A stretch of DNA of 64,000 nt, taken from NCBI GenBank assembly GCA_041168905.1, contig JBEEJZ010000079.1:20666-84665 (forward strand). The letters run 5' to 3'. Made by a program: the position numbers and the translations under genes. Origin of the DNA: JBEEJZ01 sp041168905 (GTDB taxonomy: Bacteria > Pseudomonadota > Gammaproteobacteria > Burkholderiales > Burkholderiaceae_C). Positions 34,898 through 42,763 of this stretch are shown here, in pieces. The notes under the pieces are model-generated. The model had not been told where the DNA came from. It was given only the letters and a program-made list of their open reading frames with translations, and made no database searches. Position 1 is the first letter of the stretch; each line of letters begins with the position of its first letter.

Positions 34898-34935
34898 GGA
34901 ATTGAAAAACCCGCCGAGCGTTGCCGCCGGGCGGG
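34898..34935 (-). terminator. Terminator-like hairpin directly before the SPPY methyltransferase
   Basis: Minus-strand arms GGCGGG and CCCGCC (34910-34915 with 34930-34935) flank a GC-rich loop and are followed by GTTTTTC, ending at the ATG. It may terminate incoming transcription or act as an attenuator. Confidence 0.6.
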
Positions 34936-34953
34936 TGAGAAATTTTCAGGGGT

Positions 34954-35008
34954 GGTAACTGTGAGGGACGGTGGTAACCAAAGGCCGGTAACCAGGCCGG
35001 GTGGTAAC
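34954..35008. repeat. Cluster of four GGTAAC motifs
   Basis: GGTAAC occurs at 34954, 34973, 34987 and 35003, three of them inside GGTGGTAAC. The spacing is 14 to 19 bases. They lie 57 to 106 bases upstream of the methyltransferase start, where a regulator or methylase could bind. Confidence 0.65.
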
Positions 35009-35292
35009 CTGTTTTTCTGGTCAGTCGCTATCGAAATCTCGCGCTGTTGCCCCCCGCATACCGCTTTGGCCAGGAAGGACCCGTTGATTTCCTCAGGTGC
35101 GAGGTGCTTTGAACCACCTGCGCTTCTTTCCTGACCGTAGCTCAAACTGTACGCTCAAAAGGCCCTCCGTGCTGCATTCGGATTCGGCTCCATCCTTCGC
35201 TCAAACCCGCATCAACCACAGTCCTTACCCGCAATCACGTCAAAACACGCCAAAACACTTTCAGATGAAATAGGGCGCAAACCGAACTCGGG
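35009..35292. other. Non-coding stretch without a supported gene
   Basis: Between the GGTAAC cluster and the end of the GNAT cassette I see no convincing gene, RNA gene or strong hairpin. Short complementary patches (AGGTG and CACCT) around 35097-35125 are not convincing. A promoter for the methyltransferase pair probably lies here or within the GGTAAC cluster. Confidence 0.5.
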
Positions 35293-35523
35293 TCAAAGCC
35301 CTTCCTTGCTGACCGGCTTACCGGTGCCGACCTCATGATGAAGGTTGTCGTCAGCGATCTCGTCAATCATCTTTTCTGTATCGACCAGTGCCGCGTATTT
35401 CGCTTCAAGTCGGTCAAGCACTTGACCTGCTGAACGAGCCTCACCACTTGCAAGACCTTGATCAACAGCTGACCGCAAGGATTGAGAATTCGCAGCATCC
35501 ATCGACTGGCCTCGTAATTTCAC
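35293..35523 (-). CDS. Small antitoxin-like protein (ParD C-terminal type)
   Basis: A 76-residue protein: SLRSAVDQGLASGEARSAGQ followed by VLDRLEAKYAALVDTEK. The phrase VDQGLASGEA resembles the C-terminal half of ParD-like antitoxins, but no ribbon-helix-helix domain precedes it. The ATG shares four bases with the stop of the GNAT gene, so the two are co-translated. It may neutralise or assist the GNAT protein; this is inferred from position. Confidence 0.55.
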   Translation of the reverse strand: MKLRGQSMDAANSQSLRSAVDQGLASGEARSAGQVLDRLEAKYAALVDTEKMIDEIADDNLHHEVGTGKPVSKEGL

Positions 35524-36062
35524 TGATAGAGGTCCTTGAACATCAAAATGGTTTCACGAACTTTTTGTGACTCACGTTCTTTCTTTTCGGATAGGCTTTC
35601 CATGAACCCTACTCGCTCGTAAAACGACAGCACCCGTTCAAGATTGACCGCGTCTACCGTGATTAACCGAACAGCAAAGGGCGCTGAGGAAGCGATACCG
35701 CAAATCAGGTCGATGAGGTATTCACCGACACCTGTGCTTTGCATCGATTCGATCACAGCCAGCTTGGTCAGTTTGACTGCCGGGTAGTAGCTGATTGGTG
35801 CGTCGAATGGCAAGCCAAGGTCAGTACGCTCGCCACTGCTTAAGTGGACCGAGTCTGCCGTTAAGCTGAAATATCCGATGGGACCAGAAACGTCTGCGTG
35901 GAAGACAACGACGGTATTGGTCAGTCCGTGTTTGTCGTAATCGCGAGCATCTTCGTAAAGGAATTCGTCCAGTTGCGGTCGACCACACGCGAACTGCTTC
36001 AATACCTCGTCTTCAACATCCTGTATGTGCCGAAGTGAGATTTTGCTCGCATCAACGGCCAT
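35520..36062 (-). CDS. GNAT family N-acetyltransferase (possible toxin)
   Basis: A 180-residue GNAT: the acetyl-CoA loop QSTGVG is at about 108-113 in LAVIESMQSTGVGEYLIDLI, followed by LITVDAVNLERVLSFYERVGF. Similar proteins act as tRNA-acetylating toxins when paired with an antitoxin, but others modify small molecules. Here it lies between two small genes with overlapping ends (11 bases upstream, four bases downstream). The cassette is AT-richer than the phage genes around it, which suggests separate acquisition. The substrate cannot be told from the sequence. Confidence 0.75.
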   Translation of the reverse strand: MAVDASKISLRHIQDVEDEVLKQFACGRPQLDEFLYEDARDYDKHGLTNTVVVFHADVSGPIGYFSLTADSVHLSSGERTDLGLPFDAPISYYPAVKLTKLAVIESMQSTGVGEYLIDLICGIASSAPFAVRLITVDAVNLERVLSFYERVGFMESLSEKKERESQKVRETILMFKDLYQ

Positions 36063-36288
36063 TCACCTTGATGGGCAATGGCCGTGCGAATGCTTGACGT
36101 GCAGCCTCAGCATAGGAGGCTAGCTCAGACCGACGCTTTTCGGACAAATTGACCCGACCGACGACCTTGAGTAAGGCTCGGCTCGCATCCGCATCTAGGC
36201 GGGGCGTTGCTTTAAAAGCGGCGGGTTTCATGAATTTGTCCTGTTTGGGTACCCCGATCAGATTCGAGGTATCCACATTATCGGACAT
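36052..36288 (-). CDS. Small protein, first gene of GNAT cassette
   Basis: A 78-residue protein: DNVDTSNLIGVPKQDKFMKP, then DADASRALLKVVGRVNLSEK and a basic end. No known domain is recognised. The start at 36288 is chosen because further upstream the frame runs inside the next phage gene. It overlaps the GNAT gene by 11 bases. It could be the antitoxin of the pair or an accessory protein. Confidence 0.55.
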   Translation of the reverse strand: MSDNVDTSNLIGVPKQDKFMKPAAFKATPRLDADASRALLKVVGRVNLSEKRRSELASYAEAARQAFARPLPIKVNGR

Positions 36289-36310
36289 TTCCCCACGTTT
36301 TGCCACCACG

Positions 36311-36700
36311 TCACCCGGAGTTGAGCCGGTACGCCACCAACTCCATGATCCGGTGCCAGCGCCGAGAGGCTGTGTTGCGATCGCAGGCAAAGCGCCTGCC
36401 GATCTGGTGCCATTCATAGCGGTTGGCCCGCATCCAGACCAGGTGACGTTGCTCCAACTCCAGCCACTGCACCCAGCGCATGGTCTCGAGCATCCGCTCC
36501 ACCGCTTGTGGACTGGGCGGCATGGGGCGGTACAGCCGTTCTGGATCGGCGTAGCGCTCAGGCACCTGCATGGCCAGACTCATCCATGGGTTGAAGTGGC
36601 CCATGGGACGCACGCGTGGCAATCGGTGCGCAGTCTCAGCAGCCTCAGCAAAGCGAGCGGCCACGGCATCAGCCGTCCATTGGGTCATGGTTTCAGCCAT
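36311..36700 (-). CDS. DUF6362-like phage protein with helix-turn-helix
   Basis: A 129-residue protein: QWTADAVAARFAEAAETAHR at the start, RPMGHFNPWMSL, and a C-terminal segment HQIGRRFACDRNTASRRWHR that looks like a helix-turn-helix. It resembles DUF6362, often found in the early-to-late region of phages. It may regulate late transcription; this is inferred. The start at 36700 overlaps the end of the upstream gene by eight bases. Confidence 0.68.
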   Translation of the reverse strand: MAETMTQWTADAVAARFAEAAETAHRLPRVRPMGHFNPWMSLAMQVPERYADPERLYRPMPPSPQAVERMLETMRWVQWLELEQRHLVWMRANRYEWHQIGRRFACDRNTASRRWHRIMELVAYRLNSG

Positions 36701-36902
36701 GGCGCTTTCCTCCATCGCCATACAGGCGCTCACCCAGCCTGCGCACGAACTCCCGCTCGACCCAGTCCAGTCGGTCGTCCTGTTCGGAGACGACCAGGAT
36801 GTGGTCATTGCGCCATCCCTCGCGTTTGACAGCGTCGAGGTCGGGCGTGATCGGTTGCAGATTGCCCAGAGGGCAGCGATAGCGGTATTGCGGCACTTTC
36901 AT
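36693..36902 (-). CDS. Small phage protein, unknown function
   Basis: A 69-residue protein: MKVPQYRYRCPLGNLQPITP, then DHILVVSEQDDRLDWVEREF. The first cysteine-bearing segment lacks a full zinc site. It ends inside the DUF6362-like gene and begins one base after the stop of the resolvase gene. It belongs to the early operon. I do not recognise the family. Confidence 0.6.
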   Translation of the reverse strand: MKVPQYRYRCPLGNLQPITPDLDAVKREGWRNDHILVVSEQDDRLDWVEREFVRRLGERLYGDGGKRHG

Positions 36903-36903
36903 G

Positions 36904-37374
36904 TCACACCCCCTCTACGGCCATCTCACGGGCCAGGTAGAGCAAGGCGATGGCGTCGGCCTCGTTGTCGTCTGCCGGGGCATGACCACGGGCACGGACG
37001 GATGCCACCATATCATCCTTGCTGGCGTTGCCTTTGCCGGTGGCGTGCTTCTTGATCGTGCCGACCGGAATGCCCTGGTACGGGATCTGGTGGTGCTCGC
37101 ACCAGGCGGTCAACTGGCCCATGAAGCCGCCGTAAGCGTGTGCAGCGTCGACACCGACGTGGCGGCGTACTTCCTCAAAGACGACTTGCTCGATGCCGTC
37201 ATTGCACTGCTTGATGTCGGTGAGCCAGCGCTTGAAGCGCAGAAAGCGCATCCCGCCGCCTTCGAAGCGTTGGGGTTTGAAGGATTGGCTGCCACTGGTG
37301 ATGCTGCCGTCGCGGCAGGCCAGTGCCCAGCCCGTTTGAGTGCCCAGATCGAGGGCGAGGATGGTCGTGTTCAT
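36904..37374 (-). CDS. RuvC-like Holliday junction resolvase
   Basis: A 156-residue RuvC-fold nuclease. ILALDLGTQTGWA holds the first catalytic aspartate (D9), QVVFEEVRRH holds a glutamate, and DDNEADAIALLYLA near the C-terminus supplies the last acidic pair. It would cleave branched phage DNA before packaging or during recombination. It is preceded by an intergenic region with a long inverted repeat. Length and motif order fit phage RuvC proteins. Confidence 0.82.
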   Translation of the reverse strand: MNTTILALDLGTQTGWALACRDGSITSGSQSFKPQRFEGGGMRFLRFKRWLTDIKQCNDGIEQVVFEEVRRHVGVDAAHAYGGFMGQLTAWCEHHQIPYQGIPVGTIKKHATGKGNASKDDMVASVRARGHAPADDNEADAIALLYLAREMAVEGV

Positions 37375-37400
37375 TTTGTCAGTCCTTGTTTTTGGTTCGG

Positions 37401-37496
37401 TCTGACGGATCGGACGGACTTTGTCGAAACTCCGTATAAGGCGCGCGTCACGCGCCCGCGTGGAGAGTTACGTCGAAATCTGTCCGATCCGTCAGA
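37401..37496. repeat. Perfect 15-base inverted repeat flanking 66 bases
   Basis: TCTGACGGATCGGAC at 37401-37415 and its exact reverse complement at 37482-37496. The inner part has GTCGAAA near both ends and a GC-rich core (GCGCGCGTCACGCGC). It fills the gap between the primase-helicase and resolvase genes. There is no T run, so it is not a simple terminator. Confidence 0.8.
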
Positions 37497-37514
37497 TTTG
37501 GGTCTTCATGGCAG

Positions 37515-39800
37515 TCAGTTGTCCGTGTAAGGGGTGTAGGTAGGAGTGGGTGGGGCCTTCAGTCCAATGCCCTGAAAGCCACGCAGCCCCATTCCGTTTC
37601 GCCATTTCTCAAGCCCGCGGGTGAGCAGCAAATCGGCGAAGCGCTTTTGCGAACCAACAAACTCCCCAGCCGCTTCTGCCCACTGCTTCCAGTCGGTGAA
37701 CAGTTCGGCGGTCAGCGACTTGGCTGTCCCAACCCGCAGGCAACGCTCATCCATCCAGCGCCCCAGGGCGTCCTCGGCTTCGAAGTACTCATCGGTGGCG
37801 TCCAGCACCAATTGCGGCGGATCGAGCCGGCCCAGGCGTTGCCAGGCGAGACACCCATCAAGTGCCCAAGCCAGGATGCCATCCCGTTCAGCCAGTAGCT
37901 TTTGCTGCAGGTGCTTGTCGCGTTTCTCAGGGGGCACGGTGATCGTGAATGGAATCAGATGCAGCCGCCGCTTCATGGCTTCGTCGATGTTGCGAATCGC
38001 CGGCTTGTGATTGCCTGCCACGAACAGCTTGAACTGCGGGAAGAACTCAAAGAAGTCCTGACGCATGAAGCGCGCTGCGATCTTGTCGCCACCGGTAAGG
38101 TTCTTGAGCTTGGACTCGGCCCAACGTTTGCCCTGTTCAGTTTCGATGGCTGCCACGAAGCGGGCACCGCGCAGGCCTGCCATATCGGTCGGGTGCCGGT
38201 CCGTGCGCGTTTCCATGAATGTGTCCATGGGCGCATTGGTCGCGTAGTCGCCCAGGATGTCAGCCAGCGTGTTGACGAACACCGACTTACCGTTGGCACC
38301 GGTTCCGTAAAGGAAGAACAATGCGTGTTCGCGGGTCGAGCCGGTCAGGGCATAACCGACCATTTGCTGCAGGTAGTCCTGCAGGTTTTGGTCGCCGCCA
38401 GTGACATCGCTCAGGAACGAACGCCACTGGGGGCACTCGCCGCGCGGCGTGGCCGTGGTGATCTTGGTCATTCGGTCAGCACGGTCATTGGAACGTGTGC
38501 GGCCCGTTTTGAGATCGACGACGCCACCCGGAGTGTTGAGCAACCATGGATCGGCATCCCACTCATCTGTGGTTGCAGCATGGCGGCGGTCAGCACGGGC
38601 CAGGCGTTCAACGCCACCCACGGTGCCCGAGCTGGCCAACTTGGCTGCAACCTTGCGATCCTCGGCACGCACTGCTGTCTGGCGGCACACGCTGCGGATC
38701 AGATCTGTGGCGGCCAGCGTGTCCTCGTTGCGCCAGCGTTGTCCGTCCCACACCAGCCACCGACCCCATGCAGCCACATAGCGCCAGTCGCGGTGGTAGC
38801 GCCGGGTGAAGGCCAGCGCCAGCGCATCCTCCGTGCCCCACACCGACTCGTCGCTGCTGACCACCGGTTCGGCATCCTCGGCCACGGCATGGATCTGCAT
38901 GCGAGGGCCATGCACGAGGAAGGACGCCACATCAAAGCCTTCTGCAATGGCGTCCGCTGCATCCCATCCTTCTGCCGCATCCTGGGGCGGATACAGAATG
39001 TGGCAGGACCTGGCACCGGCGTCCAATACCGCCTGCGCAGCACTCGCCGCATACTCCCAGCCCGGTTTATCGCGGTCCGGCCAGATCAACACGGCCTTGC
39101 CTTCCAAGGGTGTCCAGTCGGTCTTGTCCACTGGGGCATTGGCGCCGTGCATGGCCGTGGTAGCGGTGAAGCCAGCGTGGATCAGCGCCTGCGCGCACTT
39201 CTCGCCCTCGACGAGAACGACTTGGGCTGCGTCCTTCAAACCTGGCTGGTTGTAAAGCGGCCTGGGGTCCGGTGGAGCCATCTTGCGGCGTTTGGCATCC
39301 CAAGGGCGGAACTCTTTCTTGCCACCTGGCGGGTCATAGCGGTAGACGACCGCGATCAGCTTGCCTGCCGCATCCAGGTAGTCCCACTTGGCCGTGGCCG
39401 GGCCCAGGTCGTCGACTGGCACTTCCTTCTTCTTGGTCTTGCGAGACGGGGTTACAGGCGAGCGCCCGAGCAGATCTGCAGCGTGTTGCATCACGCGTGG
39501 AAAATCCGTGTGTGCATTGGCACCAAGGTTGGCTGCGATCAGATCGAAGATGTCACCACCGTCACCGGTGGCACGATCGGTCCACAGCCCGGCCTTCTCG
39601 CCGTCAAGCACCACCTCAAGGCTGTCACCGGGACTGCCCAGCACATCGCCGATGAGGAATTTGCCCTTGCGTTTTTTACCAGTTGGAAACAGCGTGGCCA
39701 GGACGGATTCCAATCGTGCGACAAGATCTGTCCTGATCGACTCCCATGTCACGTCGGGGTTGGGGGACCCTCCAGCAGGGGTATCGTTGAAATCAAGCAT
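37515..39800 (-). CDS. P4-type primase-helicase (Toprim plus SF3 helicase)
   Basis: A 761-residue replication protein. The N-terminal half holds a Toprim-like domain (VVLVEGEKCAQAL, LIWPDRDKPGWEYA). The C-terminal half is a D5/P4-type helicase with FLYGTGANGKSVFVNTLADI (about 495-514) and later GNHKPAIRNIDEAMKRRLHL. It would prime and unwind DNA at the phage origin. It overlaps the small DNA-binding gene upstream by eight bases. The nearby long inverted repeat may be connected with replication. Confidence 0.88.
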   Translation of the reverse strand: MLDFNDTPAGGSPNPDVTWESIRTDLVARLESVLATLFPTGKKRKGKFLIGDVLGSPGDSLEVVLDGEKAGLWTDRATGDGGDIFDLIAANLGANAHTDFPRVMQHAADLLGRSPVTPSRKTKKKEVPVDDLGPATAKWDYLDAAGKLIAVVYRYDPPGGKKEFRPWDAKRRKMAPPDPRPLYNQPGLKDAAQVVLVEGEKCAQALIHAGFTATTAMHGANAPVDKTDWTPLEGKAVLIWPDRDKPGWEYAASAAQAVLDAGARSCHILYPPQDAAEGWDAADAIAEGFDVASFLVHGPRMQIHAVAEDAEPVVSSDESVWGTEDALALAFTRRYHRDWRYVAAWGRWLVWDGQRWRNEDTLAATDLIRSVCRQTAVRAEDRKVAAKLASSGTVGGVERLARADRRHAATTDEWDADPWLLNTPGGVVDLKTGRTRSNDRADRMTKITTATPRGECPQWRSFLSDVTGGDQNLQDYLQQMVGYALTGSTREHALFFLYGTGANGKSVFVNTLADILGDYATNAPMDTFMETRTDRHPTDMAGLRGARFVAAIETEQGKRWAESKLKNLTGGDKIAARFMRQDFFEFFPQFKLFVAGNHKPAIRNIDEAMKRRLHLIPFTITVPPEKRDKHLQQKLLAERDGILAWALDGCLAWQRLGRLDPPQLVLDATDEYFEAEDALGRWMDERCLRVGTAKSLTAELFTDWKQWAEAAGEFVGSQKRFADLLLTRGLEKWRNGMGLRGFQGIGLKAPPTPTYTPYTDN

Positions 39801-40008
39801 CCGATGCGCCCCCTTGCCGCTCGACCCAGTCGATCAACTCTTGGAGCTTGAAACGCACCAACTTTCCGACTCGGTAATGCGGCACCTTCAGGCGCTCGCG
39901 CTCGCTCGGGTGTGTGAGTAAGTACAGCGGGAGATTGAGGCAATGCGCCGCCTCGCGCGCATCGACCAGACGCTCACCCAGCACGTCATTCATGGACGGG
40001 GTATTCAT
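39793..40008 (-). CDS. Small DNA-binding protein (excisionase/AlpA-like helix-turn-helix)
   Basis: A 71-residue protein: VDAREAAHCLNLPLYLLTHP followed by VPHYRVGKLVRFKLQELIDW, a pattern of winged-helix proteins of the excisionase/MerR type. GGAGG precedes the ATG at 40008, which overlaps the stop of the nuclease gene by four bases. It may act in replication or gene control. Confidence 0.68.
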   Translation of the reverse strand: MNTPSMNDVLGERLVDAREAAHCLNLPLYLLTHPSERERLKVPHYRVGKLVRFKLQELIDWVERQGGASDA

Positions 40009-40742
40009 AGGGGACTCCTCCAGCACCGGTCCTGCCATGGGCACATCCGGCACTCGAAATGGGTGGATTCATGGAATGCGCGGGGCAGGAGTTCCCCGGC
40101 ATCGGTGGCGGTGATGACCTTGACGGCGCGATCGGACATGCGCTGCGCCAGCACCGCATCGAAGGGCACGAGTTCGGTGTAAATCTCCATGGTGTCGGCG
40201 TTGATCGCCGTGAAGAGCGCCGGGTGCTCGTGCAACTCCAGGTAAGCCTGGTAGAGCACCACCTGGGCGTGGTAGATCGGCTTGGCAATCGCCAGCTTGT
40301 GCTTCTCCAGTTCGCGCCAGGATTTCTGACCGAGGCATTTGCACTCCCACAGGGCGGGGTAGGCAAAACCTTCGGGGCCAGCGACGATGACGCCGTCGAC
40401 ATGGCCCTTGAGTCGTCCACCAGCCGCCGAGAAGCCGAACTGGTCGCCCTCGGCCTTGCGGGTGCGCAGGTCAAACCCGGCCTCACGCAGCCAGGTGACC
40501 ATGCAGTCCTCCATCACGTGACCACGCTCGAAGATACGCAGGATGCGCCCCGAAGTGTCACGGCCAGGATCGACCGGAACCTTGGCGAATTCGTACTGGA
40601 GGGCTCGCTCACACGAGGCCCCCAGTCTGGATGCACCCAGGTATGCCCGGGGCGTTTGCTTGGCGCGCTGTCGCTGCAAGCCGGCGTCGACCAATGCTTC
40701 CAACTGGCCGGACACACTTGCTGAGGAGTTGAAGTCGATCAT
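40005..40742 (-). CDS. Cas4-like Fe-S exonuclease (PD-(D/E)XK)
   Basis: A 245-residue nuclease with a Cas4/AddB-type cluster: C44 (GASCERAL), then C231, C234 and C240 in CRMCPWQDRC. The catalytic residues are in GHVDGVI and WECKCL. It would process DNA ends to single strands for the annealing proteins encoded next to it. The start at 40742 overlaps the stop of the upstream gene. It has no link to a CRISPR array here. Confidence 0.85.
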   Translation of the reverse strand: MIDFNSSASVSGQLEALVDAGLQRQRAKQTPRAYLGASRLGASCERALQYEFAKVPVDPGRDTSGRILRIFERGHVMEDCMVTWLREAGFDLRTRKAEGDQFGFSAAGGRLKGHVDGVIVAGPEGFAYPALWECKCLGQKSWRELEKHKLAIAKPIYHAQVVLYQAYLELHEHPALFTAINADTMEIYTELVPFDAVLAQRMSDRAVKVITATDAGELLPRAFHESTHFECRMCPWQDRCWRSPL

Positions 40743-41257
40743 GACTTTCTCCCCTTCGACGGTTGCGGGTGTGACGTTTTCGCCCTCGGTTCTTCCCAAG
40801 GCAAGTCATCCTCGAGATCAGCGAACGGGTTGGCCAGCGGATCTGGCGTCGGTGGCATGCCACGCACCGGCGGAAACTTGGTGGCTTCGTGGTGCGCCGC
40901 CATGGCGTCCGTGTAGCAGGTGACGATCGCATCAATCACACGCAAGGCTTCAGTCTCAGCGTAGTCACCCAGCGGCTTGGCAAAGCCAATCTCACCAACC
41001 GCTTCGCCAAAGGCCTTGAGGCACTGGCGCATGGCGGCCAGCTCGACATCAGACGGATCAATCATGGTGACCTCCGTCTTGTTGATGCGACCTTCCTTGA
41101 CCCGGAGCCAATTGCCATACATCGCGTGAAACGCGTCTTGGCAACGGTGGGAACAGAAAACCCAGTCGATGGGATAGCGCCGGGGGTTGCCGATGCCATG
41201 CCGGTTGTCGGTATGGCCGTACCCCCGGGCCTGTCGTGAGCAGACCCAGCATTTCAT
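40739..41257 (-). CDS. Zinc-finger-like phage protein (DUF6511-like)
   Basis: A 172-residue protein. The N-terminus carries C-x2-C (MKCWVCSRQARGYG) and later FCSHRCQ, a treble-clef-like zinc site. The middle is helical (AAMRQCLKAFGEAVGEIGFA) and the tail is proline-rich. GGGAGG precedes the ATG. It sits between the ssDNA-binding-like gene and the nuclease gene, suggesting a role in recombination or replication. Confidence 0.7.
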   Translation of the reverse strand: MKCWVCSRQARGYGHTDNRHGIGNPRRYPIDWVFCSHRCQDAFHAMYGNWLRVKEGRINKTEVTMIDPSDVELAAMRQCLKAFGEAVGEIGFAKPLGDYAETEALRVIDAIVTCYTDAMAAHHEATKFPPVRGMPPTPDPLANPFADLEDDLPWEEPRAKTSHPQPSKGRKS

Positions 41258-41266
41258 TGCCCTCCC

Positions 41267-41920
41267 TCACTGTGCCCAGGCGGGCTTGCCGGACACCGGA
41301 GGGCGTTGGGCTGATACCGGCGCGGCTGCAGTTGAGACTGCGGTCGGGGATACGGGTGGAACTGCGATTGGACTTGCGACCGGGGCCCCTGCCGTACGGT
41401 TGGGAATGAACCCAGCACCAGCCATCGTGGGTGCGTATTCAGGCTCACCCGGCTCCACGGCCATCTTGACCACGTTCTTCGCTTCGCCGCGACCGTCTTT
41501 CTCGATGTCGATGCGGGCGACGAACTCCAGACCGTCCAGTTCATGAAAGCCCTGGATGCGCCGTGCTGCTGCAGCCTGGGGCGTGTTGTCGTCAGGGCGG
41601 ACGTTGCGCGCCGAGTTCAGGGCTGCCCGCACAAAGGTGCGCCCCATGTTGCCCCAGGTGGGCCCCTTGCTGCTGTACAGGCCAATGTTCGACCACAGCT
41701 TGCGACGGGCATATTCGCCTTCCAGCACGACGAACTCACAGGCCAGGAAGATGCTGCCGGTCTCAAAGCTCTGGGTGGCGTAACCGCCGAGCCAGCCTTG
41801 GCTGGGGTCGTCGTACCCACCGGGTTTGACCGTCATCCTGACCTTGGCGACCGTACCCTTGGGGATGAGATCGAAGGATTGCTGTTGTTCGGCGTCGTTG
41901 AAATCGGACCAGTTGGACAT
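41267..41920 (-). CDS. Probable phage single-stranded DNA-binding protein
   Basis: A 217-residue protein: SFDLIPKGTVAKVRMTVKPG, then ACEFVVLEGEYARRKLWSNI and LDGLEFVARIDIEKDGRGEA, as in phage OB-fold proteins of the DUF669 type. The tail of about 60 residues is rich in proline, alanine and valine and ends KPAWAQ, a disordered tip like those of ssDNA-binding proteins. It lies next to the Sak4-like ATPase and the Cas4-like nuclease. Confidence 0.68.
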   Translation of the reverse strand: MSNWSDFNDAEQQQSFDLIPKGTVAKVRMTVKPGGYDDPSQGWLGGYATQSFETGSIFLACEFVVLEGEYARRKLWSNIGLYSSKGPTWGNMGRTFVRAALNSARNVRPDDNTPQAAAARRIQGFHELDGLEFVARIDIEKDGRGEAKNVVKMAVEPGEPEYAPTMAGAGFIPNRTAGAPVASPIAVPPVSPTAVSTAAAPVSAQRPPVSGKPAWAQ

Positions 41921-41923
41921 GAA

Positions 41924-42763
41924 TTACTCCTTGGGTTTTTGGGATGTGGGATTGCCAAAGGGCATGCGGGTGGCGGCGGCGCACTTGACGATGAGGGCGC
42001 GCAGGTTGGGCGGCTCTTGCAGGTCAAGCTGGCCGGAGCGGTCCTTGGCGGGGTAGCCATAGGGGTTGAGCGTGTGGGTGATGAAGGCGCGGTAGCTGCT
42101 ACCGTCCTCAGCCTTGATCTCGGCCAGCGTCACCACCTCATCGACGATGCCGGGCAGCTCAGCGGCTGTCTTGGCGCCTTCGATCTGCGGCACGAACACC
42201 TTGCGGTTGAAGTCATCGAGCTTCTCGTCGAGGATGGCGACGAACACCACGTGCTTGCCACGGGCATGCTGCAGGTGGGTCAGTGCAGTGAGCATTTCCT
42301 GGCCCAAGAGGCCGTAGGCCCCGCGGGTGTCGGGCTTGCCGGTGCGCTCAGACATGGCCTGCGGCTGGACCTTGGCCCAGATGAGCGCCAGACGTGCCAG
42401 CACCGTGATGCTGTCGACGAAGTAGGTGTCGTACTTGGCCAACTGGGCTGGGTCGCCGTAGCGCTCGCAGACATGATCGAAGTGAGCCTGCGAGTACGGT
42501 GCTTCGGACGGAAGTGCCGGGTTAGGGCCAGCCAGGAAGACCACCAGGTCGCGGAACTCAGGCCAGGTGGAGGGGCGCACACAATCTCCGTGCCAGTCCT
42601 TGACCGCGAGATCGCCGGCCTCCAGGTCCACGAACAGCGTGCTGTCCTCGGGCAGAGTCTTGAGCTGGGTGGTCTTGCCAATGCCAGACTTGCCGAGCAG
42701 CACCAGCTTGACGCCTTGCTTTTCTGCCAAGCGCTGGGATGCGCTGATGATTGGAAGGGCCAT
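41924..42763 (-). CDS. Sak4-like RecA-fold ATPase (phage recombination)
   Basis: A 279-residue ATPase. Walker A is LLGKSGIGKTTQLK, and the Walker B aspartate is in YFVDSITVL. The core resembles phage Sak4 single-strand annealing ATPases, which act with an ssDNA-binding protein, as encoded next to it. The ATG at 42763 has GGAGG six bases upstream; it overlaps the stop of the preceding gene. Confidence 0.8.
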   Translation of the reverse strand: MALPIISASQRLAEKQGVKLVLLGKSGIGKTTQLKTLPEDSTLFVDLEAGDLAVKDWHGDCVRPSTWPEFRDLVVFLAGPNPALPSEAPYSQAHFDHVCERYGDPAQLAKYDTYFVDSITVLARLALIWAKVQPQAMSERTGKPDTRGAYGLLGQEMLTALTHLQHARGKHVVFVAILDEKLDDFNRKVFVPQIEGAKTAAELPGIVDEVVTLAEIKAEDGSSYRAFITHTLNPYGYPAKDRSGQLDLQEPPNLRALIVKCAAATRMPFGNPTSQKPKE

